Source: Phycisphaerales bacterium (GTDB taxonomy: Bacteria; Planctomycetota; Phycisphaerae; Phycisphaerales; UBA1924). Taken from it: 7,995 nucleotides of DNA. The notes beneath the pieces are model-generated. The model saw only the letters and a list, made by a program, of their open reading frames with translations, ran no database searches and had not been told where the DNA came from. Location of the stretch: NCBI GenBank assembly GCA_029260415.1, contig JAJDDH010000298.1, positions 1 through 7,995 on the forward strand. Reading direction: 5' to 3'. Below are positions 1-6,154 of the stretch, piece after piece (position 1 is the first letter of the stretch; every line of letters starts with the position of its first letter). The position numbers and the translations under genes were made by a program.

Positions 1-1533
1 GGCGGTCATGCACGCGATGATCGAGCCGCGCCACTCGCGCATGAAGCTGAACATGAACCCGAGGGCGATCAGCGGCGAGACCATGAGCGGGCCGTACGAG
101 TGCAGGAACGCGAACAGCAGCCCCACGACCAGCGCCGCGACGGGCCAGACCAGTCGCCCGCGCAGCCAGCGGTAGAGCGCGCCCCTGAACACAAGCTCTT
201 CCGTGATCGGCGCCCAGACCGTCGCCAGCAGGAAGATCAGGATCAGCACGACCGGGTCGCCCTGGCTGACGATGTCGATCACCGGGTTCGAGGGCGGGGG
301 GCCCGGGTCAACGCCCTGCTGCATCTGGATCATCTGCACGATGAACATGAGCAGGACCGTGATCGCGACGCCGAGGAAGAACACGGGGATCGACGCGAGG
401 TAGGCGAGCAGGCCCGCCCACATCTCGCGGATGACGCCGCGCCCGCGGTGCAGGCCGATCGCGTAGCGGAACTCCTTGCCCTTCATGCCGCGCAGCAGGG
501 GCCAGAACGGGACGAGCAGCAGCGTCCACTGCACCGCGAGCGAGAGCAGCGCCGCCAGCGGCTCGTTCTGGGTCGAGAGCAGCGTCGTGCCCACCGTCAT
601 CACGAGGAAGCCCGCGACGAACAGGGCGTATATCTCGAGGAACACGCTGCCCCCGGGCGCGGGGGGGACGAACGCCATCTTCATCCGCCGGCTGCTGAGC
701 CCCACGGCGCCCACCGCCAGCAGCACCAGCCCGGTCAGGAAGACCACCAGCATCAGCACGCCGATGAGCAGGAGGACCGTGATGATCAGGCCCCCGCCGT
801 CGAGCAGCTGGGCGCGGGCGGGGTCGTTGTCGTCGAGCCCGTGGGTGTTGGCGAGCTTGCCGAAGTAGCTGTAGCGGGTGACGAGGCGGTCGCGGTTCTC
901 TTGCGTGAGCAGGTCGCTCTGGTCGGTATAGACCCAGAGCAGGTGCTTGGTGTCGACCAGGAACTCGGCGCGCTGCTTGAGTTCTGCATCCATCGCCTCG
1001 GCTTGCTCGAGGGTAAACCCGTCCGCGGCCTCGGGCGCCTCGGCGACGAGGTCCTGCAGGTCCTGGCGCACGATCTTGAGGCGGTCGATCGCCTCCTGCG
1101 GGTCGTCGAGCAGCTCCGCGGCACAGACGGCCGCGGCGATCTGGTCCCCAAACGTCACGGCGGACTGATCGATGAACGGCATCGACTGCTGCCCGACGGG
1201 CATGTTCATGCCCTCGTACATGTGATTCATGCGGACGTAGACCCGCCCCAGGATGCTCACCTGGCTGGCGGTCCCGATCGCCGGGGCGTTGTCGGGCGCC
1301 GCGGGTGTGGGCTGCCCGATGGCCCTGTACTGGGTCTCGACGGGCAGGTTCTGCCAGAGGATGGCCAGCCCCCCGAACAGGATCGCGCAGAGGATGGCGA
1401 TCGCAATCGAGGCGCCCGAGCCCGGGTCCGGGGTCCGGGCGGGCGCCCGGTCTGGGGCCCCGGCGGGGGGCTGGGTGGTCGGGTCGGCGGGGTCGGCGGG
1501 GTGCGTGGGGGGGTATGCCATCGCCCAGATCAT
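1..1533 (-). CDS. CPBP family intramembrane metalloprotease, C-terminus cut by window edge
   Basis: Reading the minus strand from the ATG at 1533 gives 511 codons without a stop up to base 1, so the C-terminus lies outside the window. The CPBP (CAAX protease and bacteriocin-processing, Abi/Rce1-like) family are multi-pass membrane metalloproteases. Motif 1 is clear as EELVFRG (about residues 445-451) and motif 2 as FAFLHSYGP (His about 478); the later motif would be beyond the edge. The N-terminus is a Pro/Ala/Asp-rich, probably disordered stretch (about 1-40, with an ADPADP repeat). It is followed by one membrane segment (about 42-62), a soluble region of about 185 residues with helical, Glu/Asp/Gln-rich character, and then six to seven more membrane segments from about 249. 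That soluble insert is not part of the usual CPBP core. Start: ATG 1533 and ATG 1521 are in the same frame. 1533 is preceded by a G-run that could serve as ribosome binding site, so the choice is uncertain. The substrate is unknown. Family assignment is firm, exact role is not. Confidence 0.9.
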   Translation of the reverse strand, partial: MIWAMAYPPTHPADPADPTTQPPAGAPDRAPARTPDPGSGASIAIAILCAILFGGLAILWQNLPVETQYRAIGQPTPAAPDNAPAIGTASQVSILGRVYVRMNHMYEGMNMPVGQQSMPFIDQSAVTFGDQIAAAVCAAELLDDPQEAIDRLKIVRQDLQDLVAEAPEAADGFTLEQAEAMDAELKQRAEFLVDTKHLLWVYTDQSDLLTQENRDRLVTRYSYFGKLANTHGLDDNDPARAQLLDGGGLIITVLLLIGVLMLVVFLTGLVLLAVGAVGLSSRRMKMAFVPPAPGGSVFLEIYALFVAGFLVMTVGTTLLSTQNEPLAALLSLAVQWTLLLVPFWPLLRGMKGKEFRYAIGLHRGRGVIREMWAGLLAYLASIPVFFLGVAITVLLMFIVQMIQMQQGVDPGPPPSNPVIDIVSQGDPVVLILIFLLATVWAPITEELVFRGALYRWLRGRLVWPVAALVVGLLFAFLHSYGPLMVSPLIALGFMFSFMREWRGSIIACMTA

Positions 1534-1616
1534 CGGCCCCCCGGGGGCGTGGCGCCCAAGGGAAGCCCGATGTGGGCAGGGCGGGGCGGGCCCGGCGTTC
1601 ACCTGCACGGGTTGTC

Positions 1617-1644
1617 TTGACTCGGCGGGAGGGCGCTCTACCCT
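1617..1644 (+). promoter_or_regulatory. Probable sigma70-type promoter of the rplM-rpsI operon
   Basis: TTGACT (1617-1622) matches the -35 consensus at five of six bases. After a 16-base spacer, TACCCT (1639-1644) fits the TANNNT pattern of -10 elements in high-GC bacteria. Transcription would start near 1651, giving a leader of about 180 bases before the L13 start at 1833. This is the only promoter-like pair seen upstream of the operon. The assignment rests on pattern matching only. Confidence 0.55.
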
Positions 1645-1730
1645 TGTCCTCGCTGATCGAGCCGCGCTGGGAGGCGTGGGCAGAGAGGCGAATGAGTAGT
1701 AATCCTGGTTCCCGGCGTCCACGACGGACC

Positions 1731-1752
1731 CCGGGCGCCCCGCCCCGCCCGG
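1731..1752 (+). promoter_or_regulatory. GC-rich hairpin in the rplM leader
   Basis: CCGGGCG (1731-1737) pairs with CGCCCGG (1746-1752) around an 8-base loop, giving a 7-bp all-GC stem in the leader about 80 bases before the L13 start. Ribosomal protein operons are often autoregulated through leader structures, but I recognise no known L13 or S9 binding motif here. In DNA this rich in G and C such stems also arise by chance. Confidence 0.25.
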
Positions 1753-1819
1753 TAGGCGGCGTCAACCGATCCCGAGGGTCTGTGCGTATCCGCGCCAAAC
1801 AGCCCGACGGAGCAGATTC

Positions 1820-1824
1820 AGGAG
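1820..1824 (+). promoter_or_regulatory. Ribosome binding site of rplM
   Basis: AGGAG ends 8 bases before the ATG at 1833. It decides in favour of that start over the in-frame ATG at 1863, which many L13 proteins would align to, and over the ATG at 1692. Confidence 0.7.
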
Positions 1825-1832
1825 CGCTGCAC

Positions 1833-2279
1833 ATGGCGACGCACCTGCGACGACAAACGTGGATGGCCAAGAAGGGCGACGTGCCCCGCCAGTGGCGTGA
1901 GATCGACGCGACGGATGTCCCTCTGGGACGCCTTGCTTCGGAGATCGCGGTCGTGCTCATGGGCAAGCACCGCCCGGAGTACACGCCGCACGTGGACACG
2001 GGCGACTTTGTCATCGTGACCAACGCCAAGAGCGTGGGACTCACGGGCAACAAGGCCTCTCAGAAGCTCAAGATGACCTACTCGGGCTACCCGGGCGGGC
2101 TCAAGGCGCAGACCTACGGCGACGTGCGCGAGAACCGCCCCGAGCGGCTCATCGAGGACGCCGTCCGTCGCATGCTCCCCAAGAGCCGTCTTGGGCGGGT
2201 GATGCTCAAGAAGCTGAAGGTGTACCCCGGGTCCGAGCACCCGCACGCCCCGCAGCAGCCGATCCCGATCGAGATGTAA
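1833..2279 (+). CDS. rplM: 50S ribosomal protein L13
   Basis: L13 is an early-assembly protein of the large ribosomal subunit that binds 23S rRNA. The 148-residue product carries the family pattern from end to end: W-R-E-IDA near 21-26, LGRLASEIA (31-39), GKHRPEYTPHVDTGD (44-58), and the C-terminal signature with MLPKSRLGR (114-122), LKVYPGSEHPHAPQQP (128-143). The usual bacterial length is about 140-150, so this is full length. The start at 1833 is chosen because of AGGAG at 1820-1824. It adds about ten residues (MATHLRRQTW) before MAKKGD, where a shorter start at 1863 would begin. The frame stays open upstream to 1692 and beyond. It is first in an operon with rpsI, 70 bases downstream, the classic bacterial pairing. 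Confidence 0.97.
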   Translation: MATHLRRQTWMAKKGDVPRQWREIDATDVPLGRLASEIAVVLMGKHRPEYTPHVDTGDFVIVTNAKSVGLTGNKASQKLKMTYSGYPGGLKAQTYGDVRENRPERLIEDAVRRMLPKSRLGRVMLKKLKVYPGSEHPHAPQQPIPIEM

Positions 2280-2349
2280 CGCACGAGACTGACCGAATCG
2301 CCACACACCGCCCCGATGAAGTGGGCGAAGGCAAGCGAGCGAGACCCGC

Positions 2350-2880
2350 ATGGCAGAGCAAGGCTACCAAACGACGATCACGAACCCGGACCTGGTGGGC
2401 GAGAGCGTCCGCGACGAGGGGCCGGCCGCCAAGGCCGAGCGCGTGATCCCCGATCCCAAGCCCGCCGACCGGCACGGCTGGTGGTGGGGCACCGGGCGGC
2501 GCAAGACCGCTGTCGCCCGCGTCCGCCTCCGCCCGGCGCAGGGCAAGGCCGGGATCAAGATCCAGTCCACCCGCAAGAAGCTCAAGGACGTGGACGAGTA
2601 CTTCTCGGAGATCCGCGACCGCAACGACTCGCAGGCCGCGCTGAAGCTGACCGACACCCACGACAAGCTCGAGGTCTTCGTCCGTCTGCACGGCGGGGGC
2701 TACATGGGCCAGGCCCAGGCCCTGCGCCTGGGCATCGCCCGGGCCCTGGTCGCCTACGACCCCAACTTCGAGCCCGCCCTGCGTGACGCTGGCTACCTCA
2801 CACGCGACGCCCGCAAGGTCGAGCGGAAGAAGTACGGCCAGCCCGGCGCCCGCAAGCGCTACCAGTTCTCGAAGCGTTAA
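2350..2880 (+). CDS. rpsI: 30S ribosomal protein S9
   Basis: S9 is a small-subunit protein whose C-terminal tail reaches the P-site tRNA. The 176-residue product has the family core: GTGRRKTAVARVRL (47-60), DEYF (82-85), HGGGYMGQAQALRLGIARAL (114-133), AGYLTRDARKVERKKYG (147-163) and the terminal ARKRYQFSKR, with the invariant Ser-Lys-Arg end that contacts tRNA. Bacterial S9 is usually about 130 residues. The difference is a charged, Pro/Asp/Glu-containing N-terminal extension of about 43 residues before WWWGTGRRK. The segment around 64-80 (QGKAGIKIQSTRKKLKD) also departs from the usual G-x-I-x-V-N-G-x pattern. The start at 2350 has only a weak purine-rich region upstream (GCGAGCGAG), consistent with translation following rplM. 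It ends 26 bases before a strong terminator. Confidence 0.97.
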   Translation: MAEQGYQTTITNPDLVGESVRDEGPAAKAERVIPDPKPADRHGWWWGTGRRKTAVARVRLRPAQGKAGIKIQSTRKKLKDVDEYFSEIRDRNDSQAALKLTDTHDKLEVFVRLHGGGYMGQAQALRLGIARALVAYDPNFEPALRDAGYLTRDARKVERKKYGQPGARKRYQFSKR

Positions 2881-2905
2881 ACCGCTTCACGACGCCAGAT
2901 TCCAC

Positions 2906-2940
2906 ACGCACGCCCCGACGCCGGGGCGTGCGTTGTTTTT
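2906..2940 (+). terminator. Intrinsic terminator of the rplM-rpsI operon
   Basis: ACGCACGCCCCG (2906-2917) pairs perfectly with CGGGGCGTGCGT (2922-2933) around a 4-base loop, a 12-bp stem. It is followed by TGTTTTT (2934-2940). It sits 26 bases after the rpsI stop and separates the operon from the next rightward gene. Confidence 0.93.
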
Positions 2941-2968
2941 GGGGTATTGTGTGGGTCTGGAGCCACGG

Positions 2969-3895
2969 ATGGTCGCGAGATCACAACCCATCTCATCGGA
3001 CGCGCCCGTCATGGGGCGGGCGGCCAGCGTGCCCGTGGAGTACGGGCAGCGTGGCGACGCGCCGCTCAAGGGCGGGCCCGATCCGCGTCTGTCGCTCTCG
3101 CCCGCGCCCGGGCGCGGGGAGTGGCGCCGAAAGCTCCTGCTGCTGGTGGTCTTCGGGTCGATCGTGCTGAGCCTGCTGGGGGTGACGGCGTGGGTGATCG
3201 TCGGGTCCATGACCAGCAGCGCCCCCGAGTGGTGGCGGCGCACCGACGCGAGCGATGCGCACACCATCGAGCGGGCGAACATGCTCGAGGCCGCGATCAG
3301 CCGGCACGTAACCAAGGTCCGCCAGGAGGGCCTGGAGACGACTCAGAGCGATGCGCTGAGTGATTGGGCGACCGACCCCTGGAGCGTGGCGCTCAAGAGC
3401 GAGGACGCCAACGCGTGGCTCAACGTGCGCCTGCCCGTCTGGCTCGCGGGCGAGAACGAGCACTTCGAGTGGCCCGACGAGGTCACCGACCTGCAGGTGC
3501 AGTTCGACGCCCCGCACGTACGCCTGGGCGCCAAGATCCGCGTGCGCGGCAAGGAGCAGTTCCTCAGCGCCACGCTCACGCCCGACCTGCGCGAGGACGG
3601 GTCGCTGTGGGTCAAGGCGGACTGGGTGCACCTGGGTCGCCTGCCCATCCCGGCGTCCTGGGTGCTGGGCGGGGCCGAGGCGCGGATGGACGAGATCATC
3701 CCCGACGAGCTGCGGAACCTGCCGCAGGCCAGGTCGTTCTTCCGCGTGATGGCGGGCATCGAGCCCGTCGCTGAGCGCCCCGTGGTCCGCCTGCCCGACC
3801 GGCGCCTGGTGCGACTGCTCAAGCTCGAGGCGGACAAGGGGTGGGTCGAGATCACCTGCGTGACCGAGCTGCGCCCAAGATCGACCGAGCCCTAA
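2969..3895 (+). CDS. Single-pass membrane protein of unknown function
   Basis: The 308-residue product has a Pro/Gly/Arg-rich cytoplasmic N-terminus (1-50), a basic cluster (EWRRK, 51-55), one membrane segment (about 56-80) and a long extracytoplasmic domain. No cleavable signal is evident, so it should be anchored N-in, C-out. The outer domain begins with a Trp-rich patch (APEWWRR) and a Glu/Asp-rich helical part. It then has NAWLNVRLPVWLAG (about 146-159), an alternating hydrophobic beta-like region (DLQVQFDAPHVRLGAKIRV) and a second such region near LWVKADWVHLGRLPIP. The 'N-x-WL' element followed by beta strands is reminiscent of membrane-anchored lipid-binding-like domains, but I do not recognise the family. 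The start at 2969 has GGAG (2959-2962) six bases upstream; GTG 2951 and ATG 3011 are alternatives. A -10-like TATTGT (2945-2950) lies just past the rpsI terminator, without a good -35. Its TAA overlaps the stop codon of the converging gene. Confidence 0.82.
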   Translation: MVARSQPISSDAPVMGRAASVPVEYGQRGDAPLKGGPDPRLSLSPAPGRGEWRRKLLLLVVFGSIVLSLLGVTAWVIVGSMTSSAPEWWRRTDASDAHTIERANMLEAAISRHVTKVRQEGLETTQSDALSDWATDPWSVALKSEDANAWLNVRLPVWLAGENEHFEWPDEVTDLQVQFDAPHVRLGAKIRVRGKEQFLSATLTPDLREDGSLWVKADWVHLGRLPIPASWVLGGAEARMDEIIPDELRNLPQARSFFRVMAGIEPVAERPVVRLPDRRLVRLLKLEADKGWVEITCVTELRPRSTEP

Positions 3896-4692
3896 GGCCC
3901 GACCGGGTTGCCGCGGAGCATGCGCGACATGTCACGCATGAACACGCTCGTGCGCGCCCGCTCGTGCGTGCTGGCGTGCTGGCCCACGACGTCGTTCATG
4001 AACGAGAAGATCTCGCCCGCCTGACGCCCCGAGATCGCGCCCGACTCGATGATCTTCATGTCGCGCTCGGCCTGGCGCTGCCCCTCGGCCAGACGCTCCT
4101 CGTCACTCATCTCGCGGGTCGAGCCCCCCAGCTCCTCCATCCGCTTGTGCAGATCGACGAACGAGGCCTGCAGGAAAGCCTCACGCTCGGCGGGCGTGCC
4201 CCGCGCGTTGTAGCCCACGGCGTACTTGTCCGCTAGGTCGATCCCCAGCCGCGAGACGTTCTCCAGGAGCTGCTCACGCAGCTCGCCCTTGATCCGGGCG
4301 GCGAACGCGGCCAGCAGCACCGAGTCGTTCCCGCCCATGCCCTCGAGACGCTCGCGCAGCTGCGCCAGCAGCGCGAGGCGCTCGTCGACAGAGAGACGGT
4401 TGAACTCGTCGGTCAGCAGGGTGTAGTCAAACAGGCGATCGATCGCGTCGGCGTCGTAGTCGGGCTGGGGCACGGGGCGCAGGGCGAGGTAGGCGCTCAC
4501 CATCCCGAGCCCGAGCGAGAAGCCCAGCACGCCCGTGATCACGCGCCGGACCACAGGCCTGGCCCAGGCGCGGGCGCCGAGGGCTCGCAGCGCACCGGGC
4601 GACCGGCGCGGCGCGCGGGCGGGCGCCGCGAGGATCTGCTCGTCGAGGAGCGAGCCCAGGCGCGGTCCCGGGGATTCGTTCGGGTCGTGCAT
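3892..4692 (-). CDS. Membrane-anchored helical protein of unknown function
   Basis: The 266-residue product has a cytoplasmic, Arg/Pro/Ala-rich N-terminus (1-50, with LLDEQILAAPA near 15-25) and one membrane segment (about 51-71, VITGVLGFSLGLGMVSAYLAL). The rest is a highly charged, mostly helical domain (80-266), outside the cytoplasm if the positive-inside rule holds. That domain includes FNRLSVDERLALLAQLRERLEGM (97-119) and a Glu/Arg-rich stretch around 185-215, and has no cysteine. I do not recognise a family. The ATG (4690-4692) shares one base with the TGA of the pseudopilin gene (TGATG), so translation is probably coupled and the two products may act together. Its TAG (3892-3894) overlaps the TAA of the converging gene. 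No terminator is visible at its end. Confidence 0.85.
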   Translation of the reverse strand: MHDPNESPGPRLGSLLDEQILAAPARAPRRSPGALRALGARAWARPVVRRVITGVLGFSLGLGMVSAYLALRPVPQPDYDADAIDRLFDYTLLTDEFNRLSVDERLALLAQLRERLEGMGGNDSVLLAAFAARIKGELREQLLENVSRLGIDLADKYAVGYNARGTPAEREAFLQASFVDLHKRMEELGGSTREMSDEERLAEGQRQAERDMKIIESGAISGRQAGEIFSFMNDVVGQHASTHERARTSVFMRDMSRMLRGNPVGP

Positions 4693-5426
4693 CAGGGGTT
4701 CCCCAGGGCCCGGGCCGAGGCCTCGATGAGCTCGGGGAGCGCGTCGGTCCCGTCCTGGGCGTCCATCCAGTCGGCGTGCCCGTCGGAGATGTACAGCGCG
4801 TGCTGCCCGGGCCCGTCGCCGCGCGGGTGCCACTCGTCGGCGTCGTAGAGCAGCGCGGGCTCTCGGTTGCGCTCGGTGCGCTGGTTCCACGCGGTGGTCA
4901 CGCCCTTGGCCCACGGGCGATCGATGTTGAGCAGGTTCTCGAGCGCCAGGAACACGAACCCGGGGAGGTAGGCGTAGGAGGTGCCGTACACCTCGTGGAT
5001 CGCGCGGAACCCCGAGTCCGCGTCGTCCGAGTCTCGGTCCGAGGGGCAGCGGTAGGGGGCCTGGACGAGCCAGCTCGAATCGGGGTCGTCGGGGTCCTCG
5101 CGGACGGGCTGGGCCGCGTCGGCGTAGGAGGAGAGGATCTGCAGCAGCGACGCGTCGTTCTGGTTGCCAAAGTCGCCCGGGTCGATCAGCGGGAGAATCT
5201 CGGGCAGCACGCCCTTGGACTCGCTGTCCATGTACATCGTGACGGAGATCCCGATCTGGCGCAGGTTGTTGAGGCACTCGATCCGCTTGGCGTTCTCGCG
5301 CGCGCTGCCCAGGGCGGGGAGCAGGATGCCGATGAGCGTCGCGATGACAGCGATGACCACCAGCAGCTCGACGAGCGTGAAGGCGGCGCGGCGCGGGACC
5401 GGGGGGATGGAGCGATCAAGACCCAT
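4692..5426 (-). CDS. Prepilin-type N-terminal cleavage/methylation domain protein (pseudopilin)
   Basis: The 244-residue product starts with a short basic leader (1-15, ending PRRAA) followed by FTLVELLVVIAVIATLIGILLPALG (16-40). This is the type IV pilin / type II secretion pseudopilin signal, with Glu at +5 (residue 20). A prepilin peptidase should cut between Ala15 and Phe16 and methylate the Phe; the residue before the cut is Ala instead of the usual Gly. The N-helix runs into ARENAKRIECLNNLRQIG (43-60), typical of the very large planctomycete pseudopilin families. Near the C-terminus HALYISDGHADWM resembles the H-X9-DG element of those families, with shorter His-Asp spacing. Cys55 and Cys131 could pair. 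No clear ribosome binding site precedes the ATG, but the upstream lipoprotein gene ends 14 bases before it, and an in-frame TGA bars a longer start. It overlaps the next gene by one base. Which fibre or pseudopilus it joins cannot be told. Confidence 0.92.
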   Translation of the reverse strand: MGLDRSIPPVPRRAAFTLVELLVVIAVIATLIGILLPALGSARENAKRIECLNNLRQIGISVTMYMDSESKGVLPEILPLIDPGDFGNQNDASLLQILSSYADAAQPVREDPDDPDSSWLVQAPYRCPSDRDSDDADSGFRAIHEVYGTSYAYLPGFVFLALENLLNIDRPWAKGVTTAWNQRTERNREPALLYDADEWHPRGDGPGQHALYISDGHADWMDAQDGTDALPELIEASARALGNP

Positions 5427-5440
5427 GGGCGTTCATGTAT

Positions 5441-6013
5441 TCATATCGGCATCATGCCCAGAGGGTTTCTCGATCCCGCCTGATCGACGATTCTGCGTCC
5501 CGTGGGCGTCTGGAGCGAGCGGAGTGTGTTCGCGTTGCGTGCCAGGGCCTCCCGGAGGGCCTCGTCGTCCTCCATCGCCTTATCGATGCTCCGGGCGATG
5601 GAGATGGCCCCCTTCTTGATCTGCCCGGAGCGGAGCAGCGTCGCCCCCAGGGCGGCGCCCAGCAGCAGGGGCAGGCGGACGGGCTCGGGCAGCAAGGGCC
5701 CGAGCTGCTGGGCGGTCCGGGTCAGCCCGTCGCTCGGGTTCGCGGCCTCGTCCAGCACCTGGTCGATCCGCAGGACCGCCGCGTCGAGCGCCTCGATCGA
5801 GGCCCTGGACTGGGCGAGCGAGGCGTCGAACTCCGGCCGGAGCGGGTCGTTCTGCGGATAGGTCTCGCGGAGCTGTTCGAGCTGGTGTGCCCGCTCCTGC
5901 ATCGCCGCCCGGGTCTGGCGCGCGTCGTCACGCAGCGCCTGAATCGCGCCCAGATCGGCGCACGCGGGCAACGCGAGCGCCAGCAGGCACACAAACATCA
6001 TTCTGAATCGCAT
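5441..6013 (-). CDS. Small lipoprotein with coiled coil and Gly/Ala-rich hydrophobic segment
   Basis: The 190-residue product begins MRFRMMFVCLLALALPAC, a lipoprotein signal with lipobox LPAC. Cys18 would be lipidated and followed by Ala-Asp. Then comes a long charged helix, probably coiled coil (about 25-95, with ALRDDARQTRAAMQERAHQL), and a hydrophobic Leu/Gly/Ala segment (about 108-128, PEPVRLPLLLGAALGATLL). The C-terminal helix (135-182) contains ARSIDKAMEDDEALREAL and ends in TPTGRRIVDQAG. A helix, hydrophobic hairpin and 'IVD' tail in this order recall small phage-associated membrane proteins, but that is an impression, not an assignment. The start at 6013 is supported by GGGGGGAAG (minus strand, 6026-6018) 4 bases upstream and by the signal peptide; TTG 6028 would add five residues before it. 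It is the first gene of the leftward three-gene cluster. Confidence 0.85.
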   Translation of the reverse strand: MRFRMMFVCLLALALPACADLGAIQALRDDARQTRAAMQERAHQLEQLRETYPQNDPLRPEFDASLAQSRASIEALDAAVLRIDQVLDEAANPSDGLTRTAQQLGPLLPEPVRLPLLLGAALGATLLRSGQIKKGAISIARSIDKAMEDDEALREALARNANTLRSLQTPTGRRIVDQAGSRNPLGMMPI

Positions 6014-6053
6014 CACACTTCCCCCCAACGCCCGATCACACCATTCGCGCCCA

Positions 6054-6074
6054 CCCGCCGGGACGCTCGGCGGG
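6054..6074 (-). other. GC hairpin ahead of the lipoprotein gene
   Basis: CCCGCCG (6054-6060) pairs with CGGCGGG (6068-6074) around a 7-base loop. There is no T-run on either strand, so it is not an intrinsic terminator of the usual kind. It would lie in the 5' leader of the lipoprotein mRNA if transcription starts upstream. Confidence 0.3.
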
Positions 6075-6154
6075 AGGGGCGCACGCGGGCGCGGGTCGGG
6101 GGAGGGCGCATGCTACACGCGTGATCTGCCCGGGCGGGGCTGGCGTCGGCGCAG

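Larger units (their letters stand above)
1534..1832. other. Divergent intergenic region between CPBP protease gene and rplM
   Basis: This 299-base stretch separates the leftward protease gene from the rightward ribosomal protein operon. It holds a sigma70-like promoter pointing right (1617-1644), a possible in-frame upstream start for L13 (1692), a GC-rich hairpin (1731-1752) and the rplM ribosome binding site (1820-1824). I could not find a convincing promoter for the leftward gene in it. Confidence 0.7.
1692..1832 (+). other. Possible 47-residue N-terminal extension of L13, or untranslated leader
   Basis: An ATG at 1692 is in frame with rplM and no stop lies between it and 1833. It follows a purine-rich AGAGAGG (1682-1688), which resembles a ribosome binding site. 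The 47 codons would encode a basic, Pro/Arg/Gly/Ser-rich, probably disordered peptide starting MSSNPGSRRPRRTPG. This is unlike known L13 N-termini, and the start at 1833 has a better-spaced AGGAG, so untranslated leader is the default reading. Confidence 0.3.

Noticed and set aside
1475..1500. Short tandem GTCGGCGGG repeat
   Set aside because: It encodes the Ala-Asp-Pro repeat in the disordered N-terminus of the CPBP protein; two copies only, no sign of a mobile or regulatory repeat.
100..1620. Long rightward open frame of 506 codons opposite the CPBP gene
   Set aside because: Its translation is rich in Arg, His, Gln, Asp and Gly without any motif, whereas the opposite strand encodes a membrane protease with clear catalytic motifs. 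It is a high-GC shadow.
308..2053. Long leftward open frame of 581 codons
   Set aside because: It is Arg/Pro/Ala-rich without domains and runs antisense through rplM and out of frame through the CPBP gene.
5428..5445. TATGAAT-like -10 element on the minus strand ahead of the pseudopilin
   Set aside because: No -35 element lies at a suitable distance and the upstream gene ends 14 bases before the start, so read-through from the lipoprotein gene is simpler.
6026..6028. TTG start for the lipoprotein gene
   Set aside because: It would add MGGSV before a normal signal peptide and would place the start inside the ribosome binding site of the ATG at 6013.
5435..6124. Rightward open frame of 229 codons opposite the lipoprotein gene
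   Set aside because: No domain is visible. The opposite strand has a signal peptide, lipobox and ribosome binding site.
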